A stretch of 64,000 nt of DNA from Shiella aurantiaca. GTDB lineage: Bacteria; Bacteroidota; Bacteroidia; Cytophagales; Cyclobacteriaceae. The notes below the pieces were generated by a model that saw nothing but the letters and a program-made list of their open reading frames with translations, did not search any database and was not told where the DNA came from. Position 1 is the first letter of the stretch; every line of letters starts with the position of its first letter. This document shows positions 26,501 through 34,505 of the stretch, piece by piece. Location of the stretch: the NCBI GenBank assembly GCA_030412945.1, contig JAUHJS010000001.1, forward strand, positions 248,001 to 312,000, in the 5' to 3' direction. The position numbers and the translations under genes are program-made.

Positions 26501-26536
26501 CGAGGCAAGTAAAAACGGGATGATGAGTTTTCGCAT
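23513..26536 (-). CDS. Exported tetratricopeptide-repeat protein
   Basis: 1007 aa when started at the ATG at 26536, which gives a clean signal peptide (MRKLIIPFLLASVASFAQ); an upstream in-frame start at 26584 would put extra residues ahead of it. Almost the whole mature part is TPR repeats, with recurring patterns such as ADCYYVNKLYNKAVETYNEA and ARYYLAESYYRANNSSEAIR. TPR solenoids hold protein partners; together with the adjacent barrel protein a periplasmic scaffold role is likely but not shown. No enzymatic domain. Confidence 0.88.
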   Translation of the reverse strand: MRKLIIPFLLASVASFAQSPVGQNQPDRTYLTALELFDKGHMGSARAMFERYASYEESPIISEDAQYYIAFAALNLFNEDGEYKIDRFVKEYPNNPKAELANLSLGLSYFREKNYAKAAEYLNKVDFSELNTANAAEGRFKLAYSLFARQQFDQALVHFNFLKRANGEYYFASNYYAGYIEYRIKAYDLALSDFLRAEKGDSYVAVVPYMLASVYYAQKDFDKLISYAIEALEKKEVRNKAELKLLLADGYFQTEDFEKSARYFTQYMDENPSLSDKGLQFKAGYAFMQMGDNARAIELFKNVALEDSETGQFASYYLGVLYQKEGNLPFAETAFQKAAQKTFNPKIQEEASFAAAKIAFTQGEYSDAIEGFKKFSKNYPSSSYQEEVNELLSEAYLSSNNYQEALAYMESIPNKSANIKKTYQRVAVYKGVELFNNANYYEAVKIFEKSLQFPMDKEWTAIAHFWMGEAYSIGKKYNEAINAYAAVFRQAAEGSEYFIRARYGIGYAYFNTKQYEKALTHFKEYTDASDRKSNLVFYPDAWIRLADCYYVNKLYNKAVETYNEAIQANNPDKDYALFQKGVIQSIQGNGEGAKSTLKAMLKEFPQSRYADDAEFQYAQIDFEQGNYEQAVKGFTVVINTRKQSPFVPYALGKRAIANYNLKNYSQTEADYKEVLEHHITHKTANSALLGLQEVLTLQNRSEEFEPYLTRYKNVNPENAGLASVEFESAKNLYFNQKYDKSISSFQNFLSNYPESGFVFEARYYLAESYYRANNSSEAIRYFEEVIADNQTPYIVRSMQRIAELEFKKGDYERAMQFYHRVLPIANTKKEQYNAWSGLMDTHYLLAAYDSVVYYAQIILERGNVSASAQNKASLYLGKAAFQQGNYEKATDEFLNTLNSARDEYGAEAQYLIALMYYNQKNYSQSLQSVYELKDKFATYEYWLGKAFLLIADNFIATGEIFQAKATLESIIEKSPVSSIVQEAQTALKKLNESNATAPQGTDSTQSN

Positions 26537-26649
26537 AATAAAAAAGTACTCCTGTTTGTAAGCAATAACCACTCCAAAGCGCAATTATTGCCAGTGTATC
26601 AAAATTAAAAAATTCGCCCGTGCTATTCGGAAGAATCGCTTTAATTCTT

Positions 26650-27675
26650 TTAATGCATCAGTTTGAAGGCCAGTTCGCGCAGAATGGCCCCATCGCTCAT
26701 AGCTCCTCCGGCTATGCCTTTGTTTTGCAAATCGGCCTGGCGAATGTGGTGGATGTTCTGAATCGCTTTCCCCAAAGGGTAGTTGTTGGCTGCGGTAAGG
26801 TATTCCTTTACAAAGAAACTATGTACGCCCAAGGTTTTGGATAAAGCCGCTTCGCTTTTGTCTTTGGCTGCATGCACCATCAGTATGCGGGTAAAGTGCT
26901 GATAAATAGAGGGTATCACCATAATAGCCGGATGCGCCTTAGTATTGGCTTCAAAATAGGCTATGATTTGATTTACCTTAGCAATATTCCGAAAGGTAAA
27001 GGCCTTTTGCAGTTCAAACACATTGAAATCCTTACTAATACCCACGTATTTTTGCACCATAGCCGGGTCGATGGTGGTATCTCCGGCTTTGAAATTGATA
27101 AGCACTTTATCGATTTCGTTGGATAGGCGTTCCAAATTATTGCCAATATTGTCGGCAAACATCTGCGTAGCTTTATCCTGAATGCTGTAGCCTTTGCTCT
27201 GTACATAGGCCTGAATCCAGGCGGGTAACTTATTATCATATAGCTTATCAGAAGTGACCAATACCGCATTTTTCTCTATTTGCTTGGTAAGTGCGGTGCG
27301 GCCATCCAGCTTTTTGTATTTGTAGCAAAACACCAAAATGGTAGAAGGCAAAGGGTTTTGCACATATCCTTCCAGCAGTTTGGCGCCCGCTTCGCGGCTT
27401 ATGTCTTTGATTTCCTGAGCTTCTTTGATAATCACCACCTGCCTGTCGGACATCATGGGGAAACGCCTGGCATTGGACAGCACCACGCCCATATCCACAT
27501 CCTTCCCGTACAACACCACCTGATTAAAGCCTTTTTGCGATTCGTCAATGGCATGGGCTTCAATGTAATCGGCTATTTGGTCGATATAAAAGGGTTCTTC
27601 CCCTTGCAGAAAATATACGGGTGCATATTTCCCCGCTTTGAGGTCTTTCAGGATGTCTTCCGGCTTGTGTACCAT
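26650..27675 (-). CDS. holA: DNA polymerase III subunit delta
   Basis: 341 aa. Delta is the clamp-opening subunit of the clamp loader. The AAA+-like N-terminal domain (PVYFLQGEEPFYIDQIADYI), QVVIIKEAQEI, the region LPAWIQAYVQSKGYSI and the C-terminal helical collar domain are in the expected order. Length and domain order fit; the sequence is diverged, as delta usually is. Confidence 0.92.
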   Translation of the reverse strand: MVHKPEDILKDLKAGKYAPVYFLQGEEPFYIDQIADYIEAHAIDESQKGFNQVVLYGKDVDMGVVLSNARRFPMMSDRQVVIIKEAQEIKDISREAGAKLLEGYVQNPLPSTILVFCYKYKKLDGRTALTKQIEKNAVLVTSDKLYDNKLPAWIQAYVQSKGYSIQDKATQMFADNIGNNLERLSNEIDKVLINFKAGDTTIDPAMVQKYVGISKDFNVFELQKAFTFRNIAKVNQIIAYFEANTKAHPAIMVIPSIYQHFTRILMVHAAKDKSEAALSKTLGVHSFFVKEYLTAANNYPLGKAIQNIHHIRQADLQNKGIAGGAMSDGAILRELAFKLMH

Positions 27676-27753
27676 GGCGAATATCTAAGACTACAAATAT
27701 TGGGCTTATTGATGGATAAGGCAAGTGGCATCTGTTCCTATTAAGAACTCATA

Positions 27754-28143
27754 TCACGATCGATCAAAGGGGGTGCGCTTGTTAAATTTATTCGTTCTCC
27801 CAATAATAATCCTGGAAAAAAGAATGGAGAGGCCTGATAAAAGTGGTGCCATATCCCAAATCCGTGAATGTCCGCTATCAATTACGCCCAAATAAGAAAG
27901 AAACATGATAGCCGCTCCTAGTGAGGTCAAAATAACTCCAACACCAGAAAGCTCAATTCTGCTCTCATCATTACCCTTTTTGAGCAAACGTCTTTGCAAT
28001 TCATTGTCTACCAAACGAACAATAATTTTAATTTCCTCTTCTTCAAAATTATTGGCTTCTAGATCTTTGCGTACTTGGTCAATCTCAAATTTCTCATTAG
28101 CAATCCTATTTATATAAAAATCTACAATTTGCACTCTGTCCAT
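27754..28143 (-). CDS. Two-helix membrane protein of unknown function
   Basis: 129 aa. The N-terminal half is a charged helical domain (MDRVQIVDFYINRIANEKFE, then IKIIVRLVDNELQRRLL). Two membrane segments follow (about 70-90, VGVILTSLGAAIMFLSYLGV, and 97-112, MAPLLSGLSILFSRIIIG). No recognised family. It starts 12 bp after the 72-aa antitoxin-like gene, where a toxin would be expected in such a pair. Confidence 0.65.
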   Translation of the reverse strand: MDRVQIVDFYINRIANEKFEIDQVRKDLEANNFEEEEIKIIVRLVDNELQRRLLKKGNDESRIELSGVGVILTSLGAAIMFLSYLGVIDSGHSRIWDMAPLLSGLSILFSRIIIGRTNKFNKRTPFDRS

Positions 28144-28155
28144 TAATACATCATT

Positions 28156-28374
28156 TTATAGCCATTTATCAATTTCCCTATTGGCTTGATTATCAGTCAA
28201 AAAATCACCCCTCTTGATTTGTTCTCTCGCCTCTTGGATAGCTGCCTTTTGCCCATCATTTAATTTATATACGTCTATATTCTCCCGCTCAATAGTCAGT
28301 GGTGGATAGGCCTTTTCAAGAATACGCTCTTGTTTTTTATTTTTCAAAAAGTGCTTTTTCATTTCATTTGCCAA
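28156..28374 (-). CDS. Small antitoxin-like protein
   Basis: 72 aa. Basic N-terminus and a C-terminal pattern, LNDGQKAAIQEAREQIKRGD ... EIDKWL, that resembles the C-terminal half of small type II antitoxins of Bacteroidota (L-x-x-x-Q-K-x-A-I-x-x-A-x-x-x-I-x-x-G). The ATG at 28374 or the Met at position 5 may be the start. No RelE/ParE-like toxin is adjacent; the next gene is the two-helix membrane protein. Antitoxin function is an inference. Confidence 0.55.
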   Translation of the reverse strand: MANEMKKHFLKNKKQERILEKAYPPLTIERENIDVYKLNDGQKAAIQEAREQIKRGDFLTDNQANREIDKWL

Positions 28375-28487
28375 TTATAGAGAGCTTTTGTGTAAAGTTA
28401 CCTATTTTCTATTATTCTACTCCTTAACCTATTAAGCTTAGAGGTAATAGTGCAATTCAAACAATCTCTTCTTAGCACTTCCTTGAA

Positions 28488-28518
28488 TTGGCTAAAATCG
28501 CTTAATTTCCTATTTTCG
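28488..28518 (+). promoter_or_regulatory. Promoter of tyrS
   Basis: TTG (28488-28490), a 20-bp spacer and TATTTTCG (28511-28518), one mismatch to TAnnTTTG. The ATG lies 20 bp downstream. Confidence 0.5.
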
Positions 28519-28537
28519 CAGTCGCTAAGAGTTTACT

Positions 28538-29815
28538 ATGAAAAATTTCATTGAAGAGTTACGTTGGAGAGGCATGTTGCATGATACCATGCCCGGTACT
28601 GAGGAGTTGTTGCAAAAAGAAATGGTAAAAGCCTATATCGGTTTCGACCCTACGGCTGATTCGCTGGGCGTGGGTAACTTGGTACAAGTGATGACCTTAG
28701 TACATTTTCAGCGAGCCGGACATAAGCCGATTGCCCTAATTGGTGGTGCTACGGGCATGATTGGCGACCCATCCTTCAAATCCAATGAGCGGAATCTATT
28801 AGACTTAGAAACCTTACGGCATAACCAAGAGTGCCAAAAGAAGCAGTTGAGTAAGTTTTTGAACTTCGATTGCGGAGCCAATTCTGCGGAGTTGGTAAAT
28901 AATTACGACTGGTTCAAAGACTTTGGCTTTCTAGATTTTATCCGAGAGGTGGGCAAGCATATTACGGTAAATTACATGATGTCGAAAGATTCGGTAAAAA
29001 GCCGAATGGATAGCGGTATTTCCTTTACCGAATTCAGCTACCAGCTGATTCAAGGCTATGATTTTTATCATTTGTGGAAAAACCATGGCGTAAAGCTGCA
29101 AATGGGCGGTTCCGATCAGTGGGGAAATATCACCACCGGAACGGAGCTTATCCGAAGGATGGCCTCAGGCGAAGCCTTTGCACTTACCACGCCTTTAATC
29201 AAAAAGGCCGATGGCGCGAAATTTGGCAAAACCGAATCGGGCAATGTGTGGCTAGACCCGGCCAAAACTTCTCCTTACCAGTTTTATCAGTTTTGGCTCA
29301 ATGCAGCCGATGCCGATGCCGAAGGCTATATTAAAATATTCTCTATCAAAAGTCGTGAGGAAATAGAAGCCCTGATAGCGGAACACGCCCAAGCCCCTCA
29401 CCTACGCCAATTGCAAAAAGCCTTGGCCGAGGAAATTACGACAAGGGTGCATTCCAAGGAAGAGCTAAACAAGGCCCTTCAAGCCAGCGAAATCCTTTTT
29501 GGAAATGGCACGGAAGAGATGCTCCGAACTATGGATGAGGCTACTTTATTGTCCGTTTTTGAAGGGGTGCCCCAATTTGAAATAAGCAAAGAGAGTTTGG
29601 AGGAAGGTGCGGATATGTTAGAAATATTGGCGGTACACACACAGGTATTCCCTTCCAAAGGCGAAGCACGCAAAATGCTGCAAGCCAATGGAGTAAGTGT
29701 AAACAAAACCAAGATTGGTTTGGAAAAGAAGCTCAGTATCAGCGATTTGCTCAATGAGCGATTTATCTTAATCCAGAAAGGGAAGAAAAACTATTACCTG
29801 CTTCAAGTGAAATAA
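28538..29815 (+). CDS. tyrS: Tyrosyl-tRNA synthetase
   Basis: 425 aa, class Ic synthetase. The Rossmann domain starts [20 protein letters not shown]; the HIGH motif reads G-V-G-N (44-47), with Gly in place of the first His and Asn in place of the second. The KMSKS-type motif is KFGKT (228-232), as in many bacterial TyrRS. The tyrosine pocket is recognisable ([28 protein letters not shown]). The C-terminal S4-like RNA-binding domain is present ([20 protein letters not shown]). Otherwise complete. Confidence 0.95.
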   Translation: MKNFIEELRWRGMLHDTMPGTEELLQKEMVKAYIGFDPTADSLGVGNLVQVMTLVHFQRAGHKPIALIGGATGMIGDPSFKSNERNLLDLETLRHNQECQKKQLSKFLNFDCGANSAELVNNYDWFKDFGFLDFIREVGKHITVNYMMSKDSVKSRMDSGISFTEFSYQLIQGYDFYHLWKNHGVKLQMGGSDQWGNITTGTELIRRMASGEAFALTTPLIKKADGAKFGKTESGNVWLDPAKTSPYQFYQFWLNAADADAEGYIKIFSIKSREEIEALIAEHAQAPHLRQLQKALAEEITTRVHSKEELNKALQASEILFGNGTEEMLRTMDEATLLSVFEGVPQFEISKESLEEGADMLEILAVHTQVFPSKGEARKMLQANGVSVNKTKIGLEKKLSISDLLNERFILIQKGKKNYYLLQVK

Positions 29816-29820
29816 GAGGA

Positions 29821-29845
29821 AAGGCCGCAAGGCCTTTTTCTTTTT
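29821..29845 (+). terminator. Intrinsic terminator of tyrS
   Basis: AAGGCC (29821-29826) pairs with GGCCTT (29831-29836), followed by TTTTCTTTTT. It lies between tyrS and the convergent acyltransferase. Confidence 0.75.
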
Positions 29846-30392
29846 ATATTCCAAGCTCAGGGTACTTGCCCGAAATCCCTTTGAAGAAGTTCAGAATCTC
29901 GACCATATCTGCCTCAGCATCTACACTAGGGTAAAAAGGGTCGCGCACAATGATTTGTTTCTTGGCATAATCAAAACCCACCAAAATAATGGGAATCTCC
30001 GCCTTGCGAGCGATGTGATAAAAGCCCGTTTTGATTTGGCTCACCTTACTGCGTGTACCCTCTGGTGCTAAAGCTATGGCAAAGCGTTCATGCTTTCGGT
30101 ACATTTCTACCACCTGATCTACCAGATTATTGTGTTTACTCCTATCCACCGGATAACCGCCCAACCAACGAAATAGAAAGCCATAGGGCCATTTAAAAAG
30201 CTGGCTTTTGCCCAGAAACTTCACGTACTGAATCCGAAAGAGGCTCCTCCCGGCAAGGCCCACCAGAAAATCCCAATTGGAGGTATGAGGGGCTACGGCT
30301 ACAATAAACTTATGGATATGGTGAGGAAAATTGCCCACCAGTCGCCAGCCAAGGATTTTGATAAAGATAAGTGCGTATAAAGGTCGAAGCAT
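29844..30392 (-). CDS. Glycerophospholipid-type acyltransferase (PlsC-like), paralogue 1
   Basis: 182 aa from the ATG at 30392 (MLRPLYALIFIKILG). A longer in-frame start at 30431 was rejected because it overlaps the terminator of the upstream gene. The catalytic HX4D motif is H36-TSNW-D41 in VAPHTSNWDF; APEGTRSKV is the phosphate-contact motif. An N-terminal hydrophobic segment suggests membrane attachment. It transfers an acyl group to a lysophospholipid or similar acceptor; the exact substrate is unknown. Clearly related to the gene at 31150-31716 (shared VAPHTSNWDFL). Confidence 0.85.
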   Translation of the reverse strand: MLRPLYALIFIKILGWRLVGNFPHHIHKFIVAVAPHTSNWDFLVGLAGRSLFRIQYVKFLGKSQLFKWPYGFLFRWLGGYPVDRSKHNNLVDQVVEMYRKHERFAIALAPEGTRSKVSQIKTGFYHIARKAEIPIILVGFDYAKKQIIVRDPFYPSVDAEADMVEILNFFKGISGKYPELGI

Positions 30393-30416
30393 AAAGAAAT
30401 ATACACATTTCCGGAC

Positions 30417-30446
30417 AAAAAAATAGCCCATCCGTATGGCTGGGCT
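30417..30446 (-). terminator. Intrinsic terminator of the barrel-protein gene
   Basis: On the minus strand AGCCCA (30446-30441) pairs with TGGGCT (30430-30425) across a 10-nt loop, then ATTTTTTT. It ends transcription of the gene at 30470-31111 and decides the start of the next gene. Confidence 0.75.
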
Positions 30447-30469
30447 AAAATTTCGTAATCTGTTATCTC

Positions 30470-31111
30470 TTAGAAGAAGTAGTTGAAACCAAGGCTAACC
30501 GGAGCAAATGAATTGAAACCTACATTAAAGCCAGAGTCAATGTCTCTATTAGCTGTATCGGTAGGATCTTTATCTACGAAGCGGTTGAAGCCCAATAAGT
30601 TGAACTGCAATTCAAAAGCATACTTCTCTGTAGGGAAGAAGGCAAAACCAGGAGCCACATTAATTCCAAAATTTGAAATATTAGAATTTTCGGTGGTTGT
30701 ACCGCCTCCTGTTGTTTTCCCCTTACCAGTAGAAAAGCCCACACTTCCCTCAACATAAGCAAAGAAGGTTTCACTAAAACCCTTGTAGTAACGTACCATT
30801 GGCCTTAAACCAAATAAATTATTCGAATTTTTAATTTCACCAGCACCTGCATCAAATTTTGAGGAGGAAGAAGTAAAAGAAATACCCAATCCAATAGCTA
30901 GATTGTCAGATACAAAATAACCAAATGATGGATTAATGGCTAAATCAAAATTTTTGGGACCTTCAGTAGTAGTACCATCAGTGATATTTTTATCACTAGA
31001 AGTACTTATACCTAAACCACCACCAGCAAACATTTTACCGGCTCCTATTTGTGCAAAAGTACTTAGCGATACTCCCATCGCTAAGGCAATTCCTAAAATA
31101 ACTTTTTTCAT
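30470..31111 (-). CDS. Small outer-membrane beta-barrel protein
   Basis: 213 aa with a signal peptide (MKKVILGIALAMGVSLSTFAQ). The rest is alternating short strands with Gly/aromatic residues (FAGGGLGISTSSDKN, SFGYFVSDNLAIGLGISFTS) and it ends in LGFNYFF. It fits the OmpA/OmpW-like small porin group. It has its own terminator. Function unknown. Confidence 0.85.
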   Translation of the reverse strand: MKKVILGIALAMGVSLSTFAQIGAGKMFAGGGLGISTSSDKNITDGTTTEGPKNFDLAINPSFGYFVSDNLAIGLGISFTSSSSKFDAGAGEIKNSNNLFGLRPMVRYYKGFSETFFAYVEGSVGFSTGKGKTTGGGTTTENSNISNFGINVAPGFAFFPTEKYAFELQFNLLGFNRFVDKDPTDTANRDIDSGFNVGFNSFAPVSLGFNYFF

Positions 31112-31149
31112 GGATGTTTAAAAAATGTAGACGAATGTAACAATAATTT

Positions 31150-31716
31150 TCACAAAACCCCATTTTGTGGGTATTTCGCCTTCTTAGTACGGTAAAAATC
31201 TTTGATTTGTTCTATATCGGCTTCCATGCTTCCTGTAGTGTTGAAAACAGGGCCTACTCCGGCATGCTTTTTATCGTAATCTAGATACCCCATCACAATG
31301 GGAACTTGCGCCAGTTCGGCCACATGGTAAAATCCGGTTTTCCATTTAGGCTGATACTTACGGGTAGCCTCAGGCGTTACAATAATCACCAATTGCTCAT
31401 GCTCTTTATACAAATCGGCCATGGCCTGCACCGTACTTTTACCGTCTTTGTTCTTTTTCATTCCTGCCTTTCTATCAATGGCAATAGCACCCATAGCAGT
31501 TAGTATAGGGCCAAGGGGGAAAAACATGACTTCCTTTTTAATGGTAAACTTCAGCGGTACCCCCATGATAAAAAAGGCGCAGCGGGCATACAAAAAATCC
31601 CAGTTGGAGGTGTGAGGGGCCGCCACCATTACCGCTTGTTTCACTTCGGGCGGAAAACCACCTACCACTTTCCAACCAGTAAGCCAGAAGATAAATTTTG
31701 AGAGTATTTTGGCCAT
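31150..31716 (-). CDS. Glycerophospholipid-type acyltransferase (PlsC-like), paralogue 2
   Basis: 188 aa. HX4D motif H35-TSNW-D40 in AAPHTSNWDF, followed by an FFPLGPILTAMGAIAIDRK segment and TPEATRKYQPKWK. It is the last gene of the MBL-patatin-hutU unit, its ATG 1 bp after the hutU stop. A lipid-remodelling role beside the patatin is plausible. Related to 29844-30392. Confidence 0.85.
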   Translation of the reverse strand: MAKILSKFIFWLTGWKVVGGFPPEVKQAVMVAAPHTSNWDFLYARCAFFIMGVPLKFTIKKEVMFFPLGPILTAMGAIAIDRKAGMKKNKDGKSTVQAMADLYKEHEQLVIIVTPEATRKYQPKWKTGFYHVAELAQVPIVMGYLDYDKKHAGVGPVFNTTGSMEADIEQIKDFYRTKKAKYPQNGVL

Positions 31717-33729
31717 TTATTTATACAGTTTATCAATTAATGCACTATCAGCAAAATTAGGTAAAGTTACTTGCAATCCGGGCGTACGCTCCATTTCACG
31801 TTTGATGGCAAAAACGGCCTCTTGATTGCGCGCCCAGCTTCTGCGGGCTATGCCATTATTTACATCATATAAAAGCATATTTTCAATACGAATGTCTGCT
31901 TCATGGCTTCCATCGAGGACCATACCAAAACCGCCATTGATTACTTCGCCCCAGCCTACTCCGCCACCATTGTGAATACTCACCCAAGTAGCACCACGGA
32001 AACTATCACCTATCACATTGTGTATGGCCATATCGGCCGTGTAGCGTGAGCCATCGTAAATATTGGAGGTTTCTCGATAAGGACTATCGGTGCCGCTCAC
32101 ATCGTGGTGGTCACGCCCAAGTACTACCGGGCCAATCTTTCCTTCTTTTATGGCCTTATTAAAGGCCTTGGCAATTTTTATTCTTCCTTCCGCATCTGCA
32201 TACAGGATACGGGCTTGCGAACCTACGACCAGTTTATTCTTTTTCGCTTCTTTTATCCAGTGGATATTATCTTGTAATTGCTGCGCGATTTCCTGAGGAG
32301 CTGTTTGTGCGATTTCCTCCAGCACTGTAGCGGCTAGGGCATCGGTAAAGTCGAGGTCTTCGGGTTTTCCCGAGGTACATACCCAGCGGAATGGGCCAAA
32401 ACCATAATCAAAACACATAGGCCCCATAATATCCTGCACATAGCTCGGATAACGGAAATTAATACCATCCGCGGCCATTACATCGGCTCCGGCACGGGAA
32501 GCTTCCAGCAAAAAGGCATTTCCGTAATCGAAGAAATACGTTCCTTTTGCCACATGGCGATTGATGGCGGCTGCTTGGCGCACCAAGCTTTCTTTTACTT
32601 TTCGTTGAAATTCCTCTGGCCGATTGGCCATCATTTCTTGAGCCTCTTCAAAATCTACACCTACCGGATAGTAACCACCCGCCCAGGGGTTGTGCAAGGA
32701 AGTCTGGTCGGAACCCAGCTCGATATGAATGCCTTCGGTATCAAAGCGTTCCCAGACATCCACAATATTACCTTGATAAGCAATGCTTACAGTTTCTTTA
32801 TCTTGCTTGGCTTTTTTCACACGGGCACACAGAACATCGAGGTCTTCTATCACCTCATCTACCCAGCCTTGCGCATGGCGCTTTTGCGTAGCCAATCGGT
32901 TTACCTCGGCCGTTACTGATACTACCCCCGCAATATTTCCGGCTTTGGGCTGGGCACCACTCATACCCCCCAGACCAGATGTTACAAAAAGCATTCCGCT
33001 GCGGTCTTTGCCTGCTCCGGCAATTTTTCGGGTGGCATTCAATACCGTAATGGTGGTGCCATGCACAATACCCTGAGGACCAATATACATATAGGAACCA
33101 GCCGTCATTTGACCGTATTGCGTAACGCCCAAGGCATTGAAGCGTTCCCAATCATCGGGTTTGGAATAATTGGGAATCATCATCCCGTTGGTCACGATTA
33201 CCTTCGGAGCATTTTTGCTGCTGGGGAACAAGCCCATGGGGTGACCGGAATACATATGGAGCGTTTGCTCTTCGGTCATCTCGGCCAAATATTTCATGGT
33301 AAGCAGGTATTGCGCCCAATTCTGAAAAACCGCGCCATTGCCGCCATAGGTGATTAATTCATGCGGATGTTGTGCTACAGCCGGATCCAGATTGTTCTGA
33401 ATCATAAGCATGATGGCAGCGGCCTGCTTACTTTTGGCTGGATACAATTCAATTGGTCTTGCATACATGGCATAATCAGGGCGGAAACGGTACATGTAAA
33501 TGCGTCCGTAAGCCTCCAACTCCTGAGCAAACTCAGGAGCCAACACGGCATGATGCTTGGCCGGAAAATAGCGCAGGGCATTATGAATGGCCAACTTCTT
33601 TTCCTCTTGACTCAAGATATCCTTACGCTTAGGCGCATGGCTGACAGAGGTATCGTAGGGCTTAGCCGGAGGCAACACCTCTGGAATCCCTTGTAAAATT
33701 TGCTGACGGAAGTTTTCTGCTTCTTGCAT
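31717..33729 (-). CDS. hutU: Urocanate hydratase
   Basis: 670 aa, the longer form common in Bacteroidota. It hydrates urocanate to 4-imidazolone-5-propionate, the second step of histidine breakdown, with tightly bound NAD. Visible hallmarks: YGGNGAVFQNWAQYLL (NAD site), GLGGMSGAQPKAGNIAGV, ELGSDQTSLHNPWAGGYYPV (quoted in part), the active-site region DIMGPMCFDYGFGPFRWVCT and SIHNGGGVGWGEVINGG. hutH, hutI and hutG are not in the window. Located 14 bp after the patatin stop. Confidence 0.97.
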   Translation of the reverse strand: MQEAENFRQQILQGIPEVLPPAKPYDTSVSHAPKRKDILSQEEKKLAIHNALRYFPAKHHAVLAPEFAQELEAYGRIYMYRFRPDYAMYARPIELYPAKSKQAAAIMLMIQNNLDPAVAQHPHELITYGGNGAVFQNWAQYLLTMKYLAEMTEEQTLHMYSGHPMGLFPSSKNAPKVIVTNGMMIPNYSKPDDWERFNALGVTQYGQMTAGSYMYIGPQGIVHGTTITVLNATRKIAGAGKDRSGMLFVTSGLGGMSGAQPKAGNIAGVVSVTAEVNRLATQKRHAQGWVDEVIEDLDVLCARVKKAKQDKETVSIAYQGNIVDVWERFDTEGIHIELGSDQTSLHNPWAGGYYPVGVDFEEAQEMMANRPEEFQRKVKESLVRQAAAINRHVAKGTYFFDYGNAFLLEASRAGADVMAADGINFRYPSYVQDIMGPMCFDYGFGPFRWVCTSGKPEDLDFTDALAATVLEEIAQTAPQEIAQQLQDNIHWIKEAKKNKLVVGSQARILYADAEGRIKIAKAFNKAIKEGKIGPVVLGRDHHDVSGTDSPYRETSNIYDGSRYTADMAIHNVIGDSFRGATWVSIHNGGGVGWGEVINGGFGMVLDGSHEADIRIENMLLYDVNNGIARRSWARNQEAVFAIKREMERTPGLQVTLPNFADSALIDKLYK

Positions 33730-33743
33730 AGATAAAAGGCCTT

Positions 33744-34502
33744 TTATTTCAATATGCTTAGTATTTCGTTGATTTGCTGCTGGGTATGCTGATAGCCGAT
33801 GTAAAACAGCTCATCGGCTTTGGATAAATCGGCACCGCTGTATTTGGAAATTGCCTCAGGTTCTATCACCACTTGGCACTTTGCTTTACTCATTTGAACA
33901 TTGCCGTTTATGGCCATCAGAAGACTTCTTTCTATCACTCTCCTTCCATGTGTTACCGAAAAATTCGTATCAATGGGATTGCAATGACTCCCGATAATGA
34001 TATCTACTTTTCCTTCCAGACAGGAAACAGGCAGATTATCTAATAAACCACCATCGACATACACATTTCCATTAAAGGAAATAGGATCGAATACCACCGG
34101 AACGCAAGAGGAAGCCAGCACCGGCATGGCTAGTTCACCTTCGTTAAAGTAGTGCGAAACACCTTTTTGTAAATCGGTAGCCACTACGGTTAAAGGAATT
34201 TGTAAACCCTCAAAACTATCGTGCGGAATATGTTTGCGCAGGATATGCGCTAGTTTATCCAGCTTTAATAGCCCTGATTTGGAAAATGCCGGACGGACAA
34301 TGGTAAGCAGACTGGTGTCTTTAATGATTTGCAAGGCTTCTTTAGGCGGAATACCATGAGCCACCAAAGCTCCTGCAATAGAACCAGCACTAGTACCCGA
34401 AAGAGCATGTAGTACGATACCCGCCTCCGATAAGGCTTGCATTACGCCCAAATGCATGATGCCGCGCGCTCCTCCACCAGATAAGGCCAGTCCTACTTTC
34501 AT
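33744..34502 (-). CDS. Patatin-like phospholipase
   Basis: 252 aa, cytoplasmic, no signal peptide. The catalytic dyad is visible: S38 in the GTSAGS nucleophile elbow (residues 36-41), and D150 in YVDGGLLDN. The glycine-rich oxyanion motif SGGGARG is at residues 8-14. This RssA-like branch hydrolyses acyl lipids. Begins 3 bp after the MBL hydrolase. Confidence 0.93.
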   Translation of the reverse strand: MKVGLALSGGGARGIMHLGVMQALSEAGIVLHALSGTSAGSIAGALVAHGIPPKEALQIIKDTSLLTIVRPAFSKSGLLKLDKLAHILRKHIPHDSFEGLQIPLTVVATDLQKGVSHYFNEGELAMPVLASSCVPVVFDPISFNGNVYVDGGLLDNLPVSCLEGKVDIIIGSHCNPIDTNFSVTHGRRVIERSLLMAINGNVQMSKAKCQVVIEPEAISKYSGADLSKADELFYIGYQHTQQQINEILSILK

Positions 34503-34505
34503 GGT

